64,000 nt of DNA from positions 2,418,001-2,482,000 of the forward strand of contig LR733345.1 in the NCBI GenBank assembly GCA_902506225.1, given 5' to 3'. Of the stretch, positions 35,217 to 43,082 are shown in pieces. Source of the stretch: Faucicola sp902506225 (lineage in GTDB: Bacteria; Pseudomonadota; Gammaproteobacteria; Pseudomonadales; Moraxellaceae). The notes beneath the pieces were generated by a model. The model searched no databases and was not told the DNA's origin. It saw only the letters and a list, made by a program, of their open reading frames with translations. Positions within the stretch are counted from its first letter, which is position 1. Each line of letters starts with the position of its first letter. A program made the position numbers and the translations under genes.

Positions 35217-37802
35217 TTATTTTTCTTTTAATTGATGAAGTTGCTGTTCAAGAAAGTGAACACTGTTATCTAATGCCAAGTCTGTAGCGATATGTTCAAA
35301 GGTATGGCGAACATGATGGACTTGTTTTTTTGAGGTTGAAGAAAATTTACCAAGGGCTTCTTGTTGGTTTTTCTCATGCCCTATCACGGTGTTTATCAGA
35401 TGTATCGGCACTTGCCGTTTTTCTAATTGGGTGCGAACAAAATGCCGAGTCCAGTAAACATCAAGCTCAATAAAATCCTGTAAAAATGCATTCATATCGC
35501 CCCGTTTGATGGCGTGTAATTTATCAAATTTTTCGGAGAGTAAATTGAGCAAGGTAATATCGGCATCGTCAAACGTGACTCGATGTAATCTTGCTGTGAT
35601 AGCAGGATTATCAAGGGATTGGGTGCGTAAAATAGCAAGGATTTTTTGGTAAATAATCAAATGCTTAATCAGCGTGTCGCATAAAGGTATCAAGCGGTGA
35701 TTTTGCACTTTCTTATTGGGTTTATCTTTTACCATTATCCAGCCGACTGCCAAATCGATATCTCTCACCTCACCCAATGCATTGTTAGGACGAATACCTG
35801 TCAATACACAAAATACCAGCCAGACATAGCAGCTTAATCGATTAAATAATTGCTCAAAATCACTCGTACTATCTACCCATTTTTGCACCTTTTCAAGCAA
35901 TGTCTTTACGCTATCAAGGGTAAGGGCAAATGCTGAACCGACCTTTACATCGGTTCGCCGATTAGAATAATTAAACATTAAATGATTCTGTGTATTTAAC
36001 TGCTTCAATGCTCTGATATAGTGTTCAACGATTTCACTGTTAGCATGACTACTATAGTACATAGCAGGTGCGTCAGGGGCAGGCATACGGCAAACTAGTT
36101 CGGCAATATGTCCATGACTACCAGCCAAATACCTTGTCAATAGGGTCGCCAGTGCCATCTCAATGCGGTTAATGGATAAGTACGGCAGTTCGAGTGATTC
36201 CCGTAACACCTTTAAATAGTCAGCAATTTCATTAATTTTGTTTTGGCTAATATCCGCTTCGATATTTGGCAAGTTGTCAGAATTGGCTAAATGATGTACC
36301 AATGCGACAGGTAATGGCAAACTGACTTTATCGCTGTTATTTTCAAAAACTAAATGGGACTGTTCAATTTTTCTGGGCGTAATACCTAGATGGTAACTAA
36401 GTGTCACTTGGGTTTTCTGGATGGTAAATAATGAACTGGTGGCTATAAATAACGGCTGAATCAAGGTTTTAATAGGCATTGCCGTAATAAAACTCAGTAA
36501 TAACAATTTAGCGGCATTTTTATGAGCCACTGATAAATCTCTCGCTTGATTAACTAACGCATCAAAAGCCAGACGGTTAAACAAAACTTGATATCCCCAC
36601 TGTGATAAAGCATGTGTGTCCGTATTAAAACGAAAATCTCGCCGAGAAATATACAGTTGCTGTAAGGTCAACTCAACCGATTGCAGTGGCGGATTATGAG
36701 CAATACTGGCACTAGGACGATCTTGATAAGTTAAAAACTGCTGAGCATTTTCGACAGCTTCTTCAAATGTAATATTGGTTTGGGCATTACTGTCAATGTT
36801 AGGTAGTAAAAATTGTGTCTGTATATCAGGGGTAGTGTTTTCTAAATCTCGGTCAAATGGTGGCTTATCCCAACGATAATCATAGCTCAAAGGTAGTTGA
36901 AAAATAGGTTCTACGACTACTTGAGCAGATTGTGACGGCGTGCTGTTCCTATCTCTGAGTGCTTGAAATTCTTTGATGGCTTGCTGCTGATTTTGCTCAT
37001 GTTGCTCATCATCACGCTCAATTTTAGCTCTCTGCCGTTTGCCCTTATAAAAGCTTAATTGAATGGCTTTGGCAATGTAATGCAATTGACGAGAACGTTT
37101 TTCTCCAACTTTAGCATCATTGAGAATTAACATTTGATGAAGATAGTTATCAGCTGTTTGCTTTAGTCGTGAAGTGAATTGCTCAATGGCGGAGCTTGTA
37201 TTCCCAAAGTCAATTTTATCCAGAGGTTCGGATTTTAGTACCTGCCAAATCCACTGATAATTCGGTGAGTTGGAGAAAATCGCCAATTTGATACGCAAAA
37301 TAATGGTTTTATAATAACTCTTCAAACCTACGATTTTGAGCCGAACAGCAATAAGCAAAATCAGTAGCAACCATTGTTTTTTTAGCTGATTTTTTTCGGT
37401 TGTTTCTCCCAATCTCAAATAGTGCAGCAAAACTATCAGTTGTAATAAAGGCGGATAAGCATCTAGTTGTTTCTTTTGAAAGCCTTCAAAGGTTGACTGA
37501 AACACAGGCAACTCTGATAGTAATGGCTCATCAATAAGCTTTGATAGATCAATGTGTTCAATGGTGACATAGTTGTTTAGCTGAATAACCAATTTAACCA
37601 AACTAGACTGCAAATTAGCAAGGATATCGTCATCTGGAAAATGATTACTTTTATTAATTGATTTTTCTTCGCTAAACAGCATTTCAATTGCTGTGATGAT
37701 TTGGTCAGCCTTGATAGCTATCAAACCGTCTTGGTTTTCGATAGCATTGTTGGGGTTAGCTCCGATGCCAATTGAGGTTGTGATATCATCATTATTTGGC
37801 AT
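35217..37802 (-). CDS. Second large recombinase-like protein of the trio (861 aa)
   Basis: The C-terminal 250 residues resemble a tyrosine recombinase core: FCVLTGIRPNNALGEVRDID (Arg), VYWTRHFVRTQLEKRQVPIH (H-x-x-R) and LINTVIGHEKNQQEALGKFS (second His). After that the usual Tyr position is occupied by KKQVHHVRHTF, so the nucleophile appears absent and the protein may be a structural or regulatory partner. The N-terminal 550 residues are unassigned. The frame extends to 37835, but the ATG at 37802 overlaps the end of the 177-aa gene by a few bases, the typical coupling arrangement, and is preferred. Confidence 0.7.
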   Translation of the reverse strand: MPNNDDITTSIGIGANPNNAIENQDGLIAIKADQIITAIEMLFSEEKSINKSNHFPDDDILANLQSSLVKLVIQLNNYVTIEHIDLSKLIDEPLLSELPVFQSTFEGFQKKQLDAYPPLLQLIVLLHYLRLGETTEKNQLKKQWLLLILLIAVRLKIVGLKSYYKTIILRIKLAIFSNSPNYQWIWQVLKSEPLDKIDFGNTSSAIEQFTSRLKQTADNYLHQMLILNDAKVGEKRSRQLHYIAKAIQLSFYKGKRQRAKIERDDEQHEQNQQQAIKEFQALRDRNSTPSQSAQVVVEPIFQLPLSYDYRWDKPPFDRDLENTTPDIQTQFLLPNIDSNAQTNITFEEAVENAQQFLTYQDRPSASIAHNPPLQSVELTLQQLYISRRDFRFNTDTHALSQWGYQVLFNRLAFDALVNQARDLSVAHKNAAKLLLLSFITAMPIKTLIQPLFIATSSLFTIQKTQVTLSYHLGITPRKIEQSHLVFENNSDKVSLPLPVALVHHLANSDNLPNIEADISQNKINEIADYLKVLRESLELPYLSINRIEMALATLLTRYLAGSHGHIAELVCRMPAPDAPAMYYSSHANSEIVEHYIRALKQLNTQNHLMFNYSNRRTDVKVGSAFALTLDSVKTLLEKVQKWVDSTSDFEQLFNRLSCYVWLVFCVLTGIRPNNALGEVRDIDLAVGWIMVKDKPNKKVQNHRLIPLCDTLIKHLIIYQKILAILRTQSLDNPAITARLHRVTFDDADITLLNLLSEKFDKLHAIKRGDMNAFLQDFIELDVYWTRHFVRTQLEKRQVPIHLINTVIGHEKNQQEALGKFSSTSKKQVHHVRHTFEHIATDLALDNSVHFLEQQLHQLKEK

Positions 37803-38325
37803 CACTTTTTTCCTTGCCGTTATAAGCGGTGGCAATTGACATACCTAACAGCGGATAAAATTTGTTTTGGGTAAGCTTAGGATGACCAACAATTGATTGC
37901 CACTGTTCTTTGGTTAATAGAGATGCAATCTGCCGTCTAAGTCGTTCAAGTTCATCATCAACATTGAGCAATTTTTTCTGCCGAGCGATAAGTTCGATGG
38001 TTTCAAAAAAGATCATCCCTGCATCTAGCTGCTCATCATCAAAAGTTAAAACAGTTAATGGACGAACCAACTGCGAGCTAGCAAAGTAATTGTTCAAAAT
38101 AGCGAATAAGACAGGAAGGTTATTTAAAAAAGTGTTTTGATTAGCCGATTTTTGCAGGAATATTGGCTTCTGGATGGCTCGATTGATTTCCACCTCCAAT
38201 TGCAAGTCATCCATTTTTTGAAAAATTTGACATTGAATGTCATACCATTGCTTTAGTTCGTCTGCATGATTCGAAGTTAGTTTTTGTAGGTATATCAGTG
38301 TCGGATTTGATAATTTAATAATCAT
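37792..38325 (-). CDS. Small partner protein of the recombinase trio (177 aa)
   Basis: A soluble, Gln/Leu-rich, probably helical protein with no domain that I recognise. Heptad-like stretches at residues 120-145 (DDELERLRRQIASLLTKEQW) suggest a coiled coil. It is the first gene of the operon and is translationally coupled to the 861-aa protein. Its constant association with the two recombinase-like proteins is what would define a trio; here that is only inferred from the operon structure. Confidence 0.6.
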   Translation of the reverse strand: MIIKLSNPTLIYLQKLTSNHADELKQWYDIQCQIFQKMDDLQLEVEINRAIQKPIFLQKSANQNTFLNNLPVLFAILNNYFASSQLVRPLTVLTFDDEQLDAGMIFFETIELIARQKKLLNVDDELERLRRQIASLLTKEQWQSIVGHPKLTQNKFYPLLGMSIATAYNGKEKSDAK

Positions 38326-38538
38326 AGTCTTGTTAGATTAAAAAGTTTTAAACAACATTTTAGTTTATTCTAACAAAATGTAAGGTTTTGGGAATAAGTG
38401 GGTGTATTCGCTGCGACATTTTATGTCGTTTTTTTTCGCGCTATTTGATTGATAAGCTATAATGATTTTTTGAAAAATTAAACTTCATTTGGAGCACTTG
38501 AAAAAGTTGAAACAATAACTTAATTTTTAAACAAACAA

Positions 38539-38572
38539 AAAAATACCGCCAAACTAGACGGTATTTTTGTAG
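38539..38572 (-). terminator. Intrinsic terminator after the 124-aa gene
   Basis: Stem AAAATACCGCC / GACGGTATTTTT-type hairpin with a T tract on the minus strand, 8 bp past the stop codon at 38580. It separates the integrase operon from the recombinase trio. Confidence 0.7.
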
Positions 38573-38579
38573 AGCATAT

Positions 38580-38954
38580 TTAAAATGGACAATCATCATC
38601 TTCTATATTTACTAAAAAACTGTGTAAATTAATCACCCCTTTTTGCTTAAATATTTTGCAGTCATCACATTGCCAGCTCATAAAATCGTCTTGCTTTGGC
38701 AATTTGCAAGGATTATTTAACTCATACATTTTCCCGCATGTATCACAGCGGATATAAGAATCGTAGGCTTTTACCATCGATAGTCTCGTAATAAGCTCTT
38801 CAGAAGTGACATCATAATGATGGCATATATGTTTAATATGCCATTCAAGCGAAAACGGATGTTGGTTTGGATAATTAAAAGGTTGCCAATAATCCTGGCA
38901 CATTTTCAATGAATAGCCATTTAGCATATTATTTGTCAGTAATCGTACACGCAT
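38580..38954 (-). CDS. Hypothetical protein with zinc-ribbon motif
   Basis: A 124-aa protein with two Cys pairs, IRCDTCGKMYELNN and MSWQCDDCKIFKQK (about residues 65-102), likely to bind one zinc. The rest is not recognised. It is the last gene of the xis-int-orf-orf operon of the plasmid-like element; one base separates it from the 100-aa gene. Confidence 0.6.
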   Translation of the reverse strand: MRVRLLTNNMLNGYSLKMCQDYWQPFNYPNQHPFSLEWHIKHICHHYDVTSEELITRLSMVKAYDSYIRCDTCGKMYELNNPCKLPKQDDFMSWQCDDCKIFKQKGVINLHSFLVNIEDDDCPF

Positions 38955-38955
38955 T

Positions 38956-39258
38956 TTAATGCACCTCTTCTATAAACTCTGAAAAATTGGCGTAAAATAG
39001 TCGACGAAGCTGACGATATCTTTCAAAATCCGTTTCATCACTATCAATTAATGGCAACTGTTGCTGTACCCAAACCATTAGCGCTTTATGTGATTTGTAT
39101 TTTTGTTCATTGAGCCATTCAGACAGCTTATCGTCATTAGCAATACCATACTCAGTAATCAACTTTCTTGCCAAATCACAGGCAGTTTGGCTGACAAAAT
39201 TCAAATTATTATGCGGTTTAATGGTTTGACGCAATTTTTCATAATCAATAACCAACAC
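38956..39258 (-). CDS. Hypothetical protein (100 aa) downstream of the integrase
   Basis: A soluble protein of 100 residues (MLVIDYEKLRQTIKPHNNLN onward, Leu/Glu-rich). No domain recognised. It follows the integrase stop codon by 2 bp and so belongs to the same transcript. A role in excision or transfer is possible but unsupported. Confidence 0.55.
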   Translation of the reverse strand: MLVIDYEKLRQTIKPHNNLNFVSQTACDLARKLITEYGIANDDKLSEWLNEQKYKSHKALMVWVQQQLPLIDSDETDFERYRQLRRLFYANFSEFIEEVH

Positions 39259-39260
39259 GA

Positions 39261-40445
39261 CTATTCTCCTTGCTCTTTATTTTGACTACTTGCGATTAAA
39301 GCTTCAAAGGCACTGCCATCACGGCGTGTCATATTCGGTACATAGCGGCTATAAACCTTAAACAACATGGTAGTATTGGCGTGACCCATCTGCCTTGCGA
39401 TCCATTCTGGCGCCTCTCCTGCGGCTAGCCATAGCGTTGCAGCCGTATGGCGGGTTTGGTAGGCGTTACGGGCTTTTAACCCTAACAGTCGAAGCGTGGG
39501 ATGCCACACTTTACGATTGACATTGTGATAATCGAGTGGCTCTCCTTCTCGATTGCAAAACACGAATTTTGAGCGACCATGTGTGACTTTGTACTGCGCT
39601 TGTAGCGCTTCATAAACCCAAGGTGACATGGCGATATCGCGATTGGATTCTTGGGTTTTGGGCTTACCAATTACGCCTTTAACATACGCTTGGCGAACAC
39701 GGATTTCACGGCGGTCAAAATCCACATGCTCCCACGTTAGTCCATCAATTTCGCTGGTTCGCAAGCCGGTGAAAAACCTTACGGTGTAATAGTTTTTATA
39801 GTCTTTACGCACGCCATTGATAAATTTCCAAACCTCTTCAATGGTGAATGGCTCAATATCAGGCTTATCAAGTTTTAAAACCTTGATATCCTCATAAGGA
39901 TTTTCAAATTTATAGCGTTTTGCCGCTTCTTGCAGTATCATACGCAAAGTGGTCATTATCGAATTAATTCTGGCTGCTGACAGATGCTTGTTAGCTGTTC
40001 CGTAGGTCACTTTGGCGAGAGAAGTACGGAAGGCTAACACATCTGCCCTTGTGATAGCGATAACACTGCGTTTGCCAAAATGTGGCACCAGATACTTATC
40101 CAAAATATCTTTGATTTTGCCGATGTAGCTTGCTCGCCATTCAATTTGCTTTTCTTCAAACCAAGTTTCAGCAAAGTCTTTAAATACGGGTGTGTCAGAT
40201 TGAAAACTTTGCACACGCTCTTTGACTGCCATCAGTTCAATGCCTTTCTCACTTTTTGGGAAGTATTTGAGATAATCAAATAGTCCAAGGGTGATTTCTG
40301 CTTCCATTTTTTGGATGATTTTTTCGAGCTTTTTGCGGTTAGCGGGTGTGTCAATTAGATTAGTTGTCTCTCGACAGCGTTTATTCAAAAAGCGAAAATC
40401 AATCATCAAAAATTTACTTCCTTGACGGGTACGAATGCTGGCCAT
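39261..40445 (-). CDS. int: Tyrosine integrase with DUF3596-type arm-binding domain
   Basis: A 394-aa site-specific recombinase. The N-terminal 70 residues (ASIRTRQGSKFLMIDFRFLN onward) look like the arm-DNA-binding DUF3596 domain of Min27-type integrases. A SAM-like core-binding domain follows. The catalytic residues are R in VRFFTGLRTSEIDGLTW, the RH pair in YQTRHTAATLWLAAGE, and H...Y in ARQMGHANTTMLFKVYSRYV. The frame extends to 40475, but AAGGAG lies 6 bp before the ATG at 40445. It follows an excisionase-like gene by 10 bp. Confidence 0.92.
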   Translation of the reverse strand: MASIRTRQGSKFLMIDFRFLNKRCRETTNLIDTPANRKKLEKIIQKMEAEITLGLFDYLKYFPKSEKGIELMAVKERVQSFQSDTPVFKDFAETWFEEKQIEWRASYIGKIKDILDKYLVPHFGKRSVIAITRADVLAFRTSLAKVTYGTANKHLSAARINSIMTTLRMILQEAAKRYKFENPYEDIKVLKLDKPDIEPFTIEEVWKFINGVRKDYKNYYTVRFFTGLRTSEIDGLTWEHVDFDRREIRVRQAYVKGVIGKPKTQESNRDIAMSPWVYEALQAQYKVTHGRSKFVFCNREGEPLDYHNVNRKVWHPTLRLLGLKARNAYQTRHTAATLWLAAGEAPEWIARQMGHANTTMLFKVYSRYVPNMTRRDGSAFEALIASSQNKEQGE

Positions 40446-40455
40446 AAATTTCTCC

Positions 40456-40671
40456 TTACTGCAATGCCATGGCATTGATGTCGGCTAAAACTGTGTTGCG
40501 CATATCCTTTTCTATTTGTTCCCACACATAGAGAATTTTGCGACCGCCAAACGGGCGAATATAATGCACTCCTTCGATGAGCACGCTATCTTTTAAACAA
40601 CTGCGAATAGTGGCTTTGTCATATTTGATACGTTCAGATAGCTCTTCCGTTGTTAGGTAGGTATATGTCAT
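40456..40671 (-). CDS. Small excisionase-like (winged-helix/MerR-type) protein
   Basis: A 71-aa protein: YLTTEELSERIKYDKATIRS is a helix-turn-helix of the AlpA/Xis type, and GVHYIRPFGGRKILYVWEQI is the wing that typically contacts DNA. Position immediately upstream of int fits an excisionase or directionality factor. Its promoter lies in the operator-rich region shared with the divergent repressor gene. Confidence 0.75.
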   Translation of the reverse strand: MTYTYLTTEELSERIKYDKATIRSCLKDSVLIEGVHYIRPFGGRKILYVWEQIEKDMRNTVLADINAMALQ

Positions 40672-40919
40672 AATGACCTCTTTTAAAAATAGGTTGATTT
40701 AGTTTGAAAAGACTTATTATCGGGTTATTAATAAAGCTTATTCATCTCTAATAACTGCCGATGAATATATACTACCTATTAATAGTTATTAAAGCAACCT
40801 ATTTTTGAATAAAATTAGGTATTTTTATTCTAATTTTACTTGATTATAGATTTATCGAAATAATTTATACCTACAAAAAGTTTTTGACTGCGAATGTTTA
40901 ACCTATTTAAAGGTAAAAA
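40672..40919. promoter_or_regulatory. Divergent operator region between xis-int and the repressor
   Basis: A 248-bp AT-rich gap. A 12-bp inverted repeat AAAAATAGGTTG (40685-40696) and CAACCTATTTTT (40795-40806) brackets it. Related half-sites ACCTATT (about 40774), TTAGGTATTTTT (about 40812) and AACCTATTTAAAGGT (about 40902) lie between and near the repressor start. Repeated AACCTATT-type sites are good candidates for binding by the S24-type repressor encoded at 40920. Confidence 0.55.
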
Positions 40920-41555
40920 ATGGATAATCTTTCTTTTCGTTTGGAACAGGCTAGAAAAAATGCACAGCTAACTCGTGATGAAGTGGTGCAACTGGCTTCT
41001 CAGACATCAGGGTTTTCTCGAAGCTCCCTGCAAGATTGGGAGCAGCAGGAGAGTAGCCGTGAACCTAAAATTGAGTATTTGCTTGATTTGGCGAGAATCT
41101 ATGGCGTGCATCCATGGACGTTAATGACGGGTGAACAGTTATCACAGAGTAGTCAAAACGTGTATTGGTTGGCATTATTGGATATGAATAATCAATCAAC
41201 CGACTTATCTTATCCATTGCCTAATTGGTGGCTTAATGAGCGAGCAATTGATGCTTCGCAGTTGGTGGGCTATTTGTATAAAGGTGATACCATGTCACCA
41301 TTGATAGGAAATGATGCTGTTGTAATTGTTAATAAACAGCAAAATCAACTCATTGATGGGGCGGTCTATGCTCTTTTAATCAATAATGAACTTTTTATAC
41401 GACGCATACAACGATTACCAACAGGATTAAAAATTATCAGCGATAATCAAAAATATTCTGCATTTGATATTCCACAAGAACAGCTCAAAGAACGTGATTT
41501 TTTGGCTGTGATTGGTCAGGTTATCTATATCGGCTCTGATATACAAAAAATCTGA
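40920..41555 (+). CDS. CI/LexA-like repressor with S24-type C-terminal domain
   Basis: A 211-aa regulator. Residues 1-70 form an XRE-type helix-turn-helix (LTRDEVVQLASQTSGFSRSS ... LQDWEQQE). The C-terminal half resembles the S24 autoprotease: LVGYLYKGDTMSPLIGNDAV contains the catalytic Ser, and DGAVYALLINNELFIRRIQR is the strand where a Lys is expected. Here that position reads Ile-Arg-Arg, so the general base seems missing and self-cleavage is doubtful. No clear Ala-Gly cleavage site is visible either. It probably controls the divergent xis-int genes and perhaps rep. Confidence 0.8.
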   Translation: MDNLSFRLEQARKNAQLTRDEVVQLASQTSGFSRSSLQDWEQQESSREPKIEYLLDLARIYGVHPWTLMTGEQLSQSSQNVYWLALLDMNNQSTDLSYPLPNWWLNERAIDASQLVGYLYKGDTMSPLIGNDAVVIVNKQQNQLIDGAVYALLINNELFIRRIQRLPTGLKIISDNQKYSAFDIPQEQLKERDFLAVIGQVIYIGSDIQKI

Positions 41556-41591
41556 TAGTGATAAAAAGGGCGATTTTCAATGTTTGTTCTT

Positions 41592-42605
41592 TTACGATTT
41601 AAAACCAAATTTTTTCAGATAAGGTAGATACTCAGTAATTTTCAATAAATCCCTTTGTAACTCCTCATTCAGACGTGAGATAAAGCTTTCGGTAGTTTCT
41701 CCGACTCGAGCGTATTTACCCCCAAAACTACTATCATTGGCAAGTTTTTTGGCGAAAATATTAGCTTGGCTAGCCGTCAATAATTTAGCCCATTTCTTGT
41801 CGGATTCGGTTTTTTGTTCTACTTGTTGGTTTGGCTTTATGATGGTTTTAATTACGATAGAGAAATGGGTAATGGTTCGCCCAAATTTGCTCGCATTCAA
41901 AGTGAGTTTAAAATCGCCTTGTTTATTAATTTGGTTGATGGCAGGGTCTAAGATTCGGCGTTTAAATTCGGCAATTTTGGGATATTTATCAGCCACCCCA
42001 AAAAATTCTTTCCATACTTCGACGGTCATTTCTGGTACACCGCCTGTATCTTTCCACTTGTTGATTAACTCATACAGACGTTTACTGCTACAGCCTTTAA
42101 ACTCAACGGTTTTGATAAAATCATAACGAGTGTAGGCTTTACTGGTATTATCAATCAGAAAGGTTAAAGGATCAGAAAAATCTAGAATAATGAAACCTTG
42201 CTCATCTTGATACGATACGCCTTGTAGCCAATGATATTCTGAGCGAAGCGTAGTGAAATTGTTATGATGAGGTCTGAGAACGGTGAGTTTGTCAGCGTCA
42301 TTTTCTGCTTGGATGTTTTTATCAAGATATAAGGTAAATTTGAGTTTTCTATCGCCTAGAATTTTGGCAGTATCTTTTAAGGCTCGATAGGCATAGATTT
42401 CATTGACACGATTGGCGGCGGCGAATTCTTTGGCACTAATTAATACTCGTTTGCCACCTGACTGTAATCGATGCAGTTTATTAATGGCAAGCGTCATCAA
42501 GTCATGCTCGGCTTCAGTTAAGTCAAAACCTGCTTCGACCAAGGTATTGGGTTTGATAATCATTACTTTATCAGCACCTTGCTTGTAAAAATTTTGCATC
42601 GTCAT
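41592..42605 (-). CDS. repB: Rep_3-family plasmid replication initiator
   Basis: A 337-aa initiator with two winged helices. VEAGFDLTEAEHDLMTLAIN is the typical start of Rep_3 proteins. FKGCSSKRLYELINKWKDTG lies at the end of WH1, and AEFKRRILDPAINQINKQGD lies in WH2. Residues after 260 are a longer, charged tail. Upstream (42802-42910) are five iterons, so the gene and origin form a complete iteron replicon. It lies next to an integrase and a repressor, which suggests a plasmid or phage-plasmid integrated in the chromosome. Confidence 0.9.
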   Translation of the reverse strand: MTMQNFYKQGADKVMIIKPNTLVEAGFDLTEAEHDLMTLAINKLHRLQSGGKRVLISAKEFAAANRVNEIYAYRALKDTAKILGDRKLKFTLYLDKNIQAENDADKLTVLRPHHNNFTTLRSEYHWLQGVSYQDEQGFIILDFSDPLTFLIDNTSKAYTRYDFIKTVEFKGCSSKRLYELINKWKDTGGVPEMTVEVWKEFFGVADKYPKIAEFKRRILDPAINQINKQGDFKLTLNASKFGRTITHFSIVIKTIIKPNQQVEQKTESDKKWAKLLTASQANIFAKKLANDSSFGGKYARVGETTESFISRLNEELQRDLLKITEYLPYLKKFGFKS

Positions 42606-43082
42606 AGGGTGACTTGCTATCCATTATCTCAGATTTATGTGAGCCTAATTATAGAAGTGCACTTGACGATGGGTAAAATCGTAATCTATGTTAATCTATG
42701 TCGGTTACAAAAGTTAATCAAAATTCATTCGTTTCAATGATTTAGAAGTTATTTTTCATTATTTATTTCGAATCGCTTTTAATGTGCGTTAAACTGCTAG
42801 ATTCACCCATCTGTACACGTATTTCACCCATCTGTACATTTATATTCACCTATCTGAACATCTTGATTCACCTATCTGTACATTTATATTCACCTGTCTG
42901 TACACATATCTGCGTGCAAAGCCGCTACCATGGCGGAATACAGAGCCTCTATAATTTAATAATATAGATAATACTAATACTAATGTTTAATGAAATTTAG
43001 AGTGATAAGATTATTTTGATAAAGTTTAATTTCTATCATAAAAACAAATTTACATGAGACATTCGATATCAAGCATAATTAC
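42606..43082. other. Origin region and spacer between rep and cas2-3
   Basis: No gene in 477 bp. 42606-42801 should carry the rep promoter (minus strand) and AT-rich origin DNA. The iterons are at 42802-42910. From 42911 to 43082 only AT-rich spacer is seen, ending at the convergent stop of cas2-3. Confidence 0.5.
42802..42910 (+). repeat. Five plasmid iterons
   Basis: Five direct repeats of a 21-22-bp unit with core TTCACCYATCTGTACA, starting at 42802, 42823, 42845, 42867 and 42889. They match the RepB-binding iterons of Rep_3 replicons in form and position upstream of rep. The third copy has GAACA in place of GTACA. Confidence 0.9.

Noticed and set aside
42782..42967. 61-codon frame in the origin region
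   Set aside because: It is produced by the iteron repeats (repeated SPICT-type motif).
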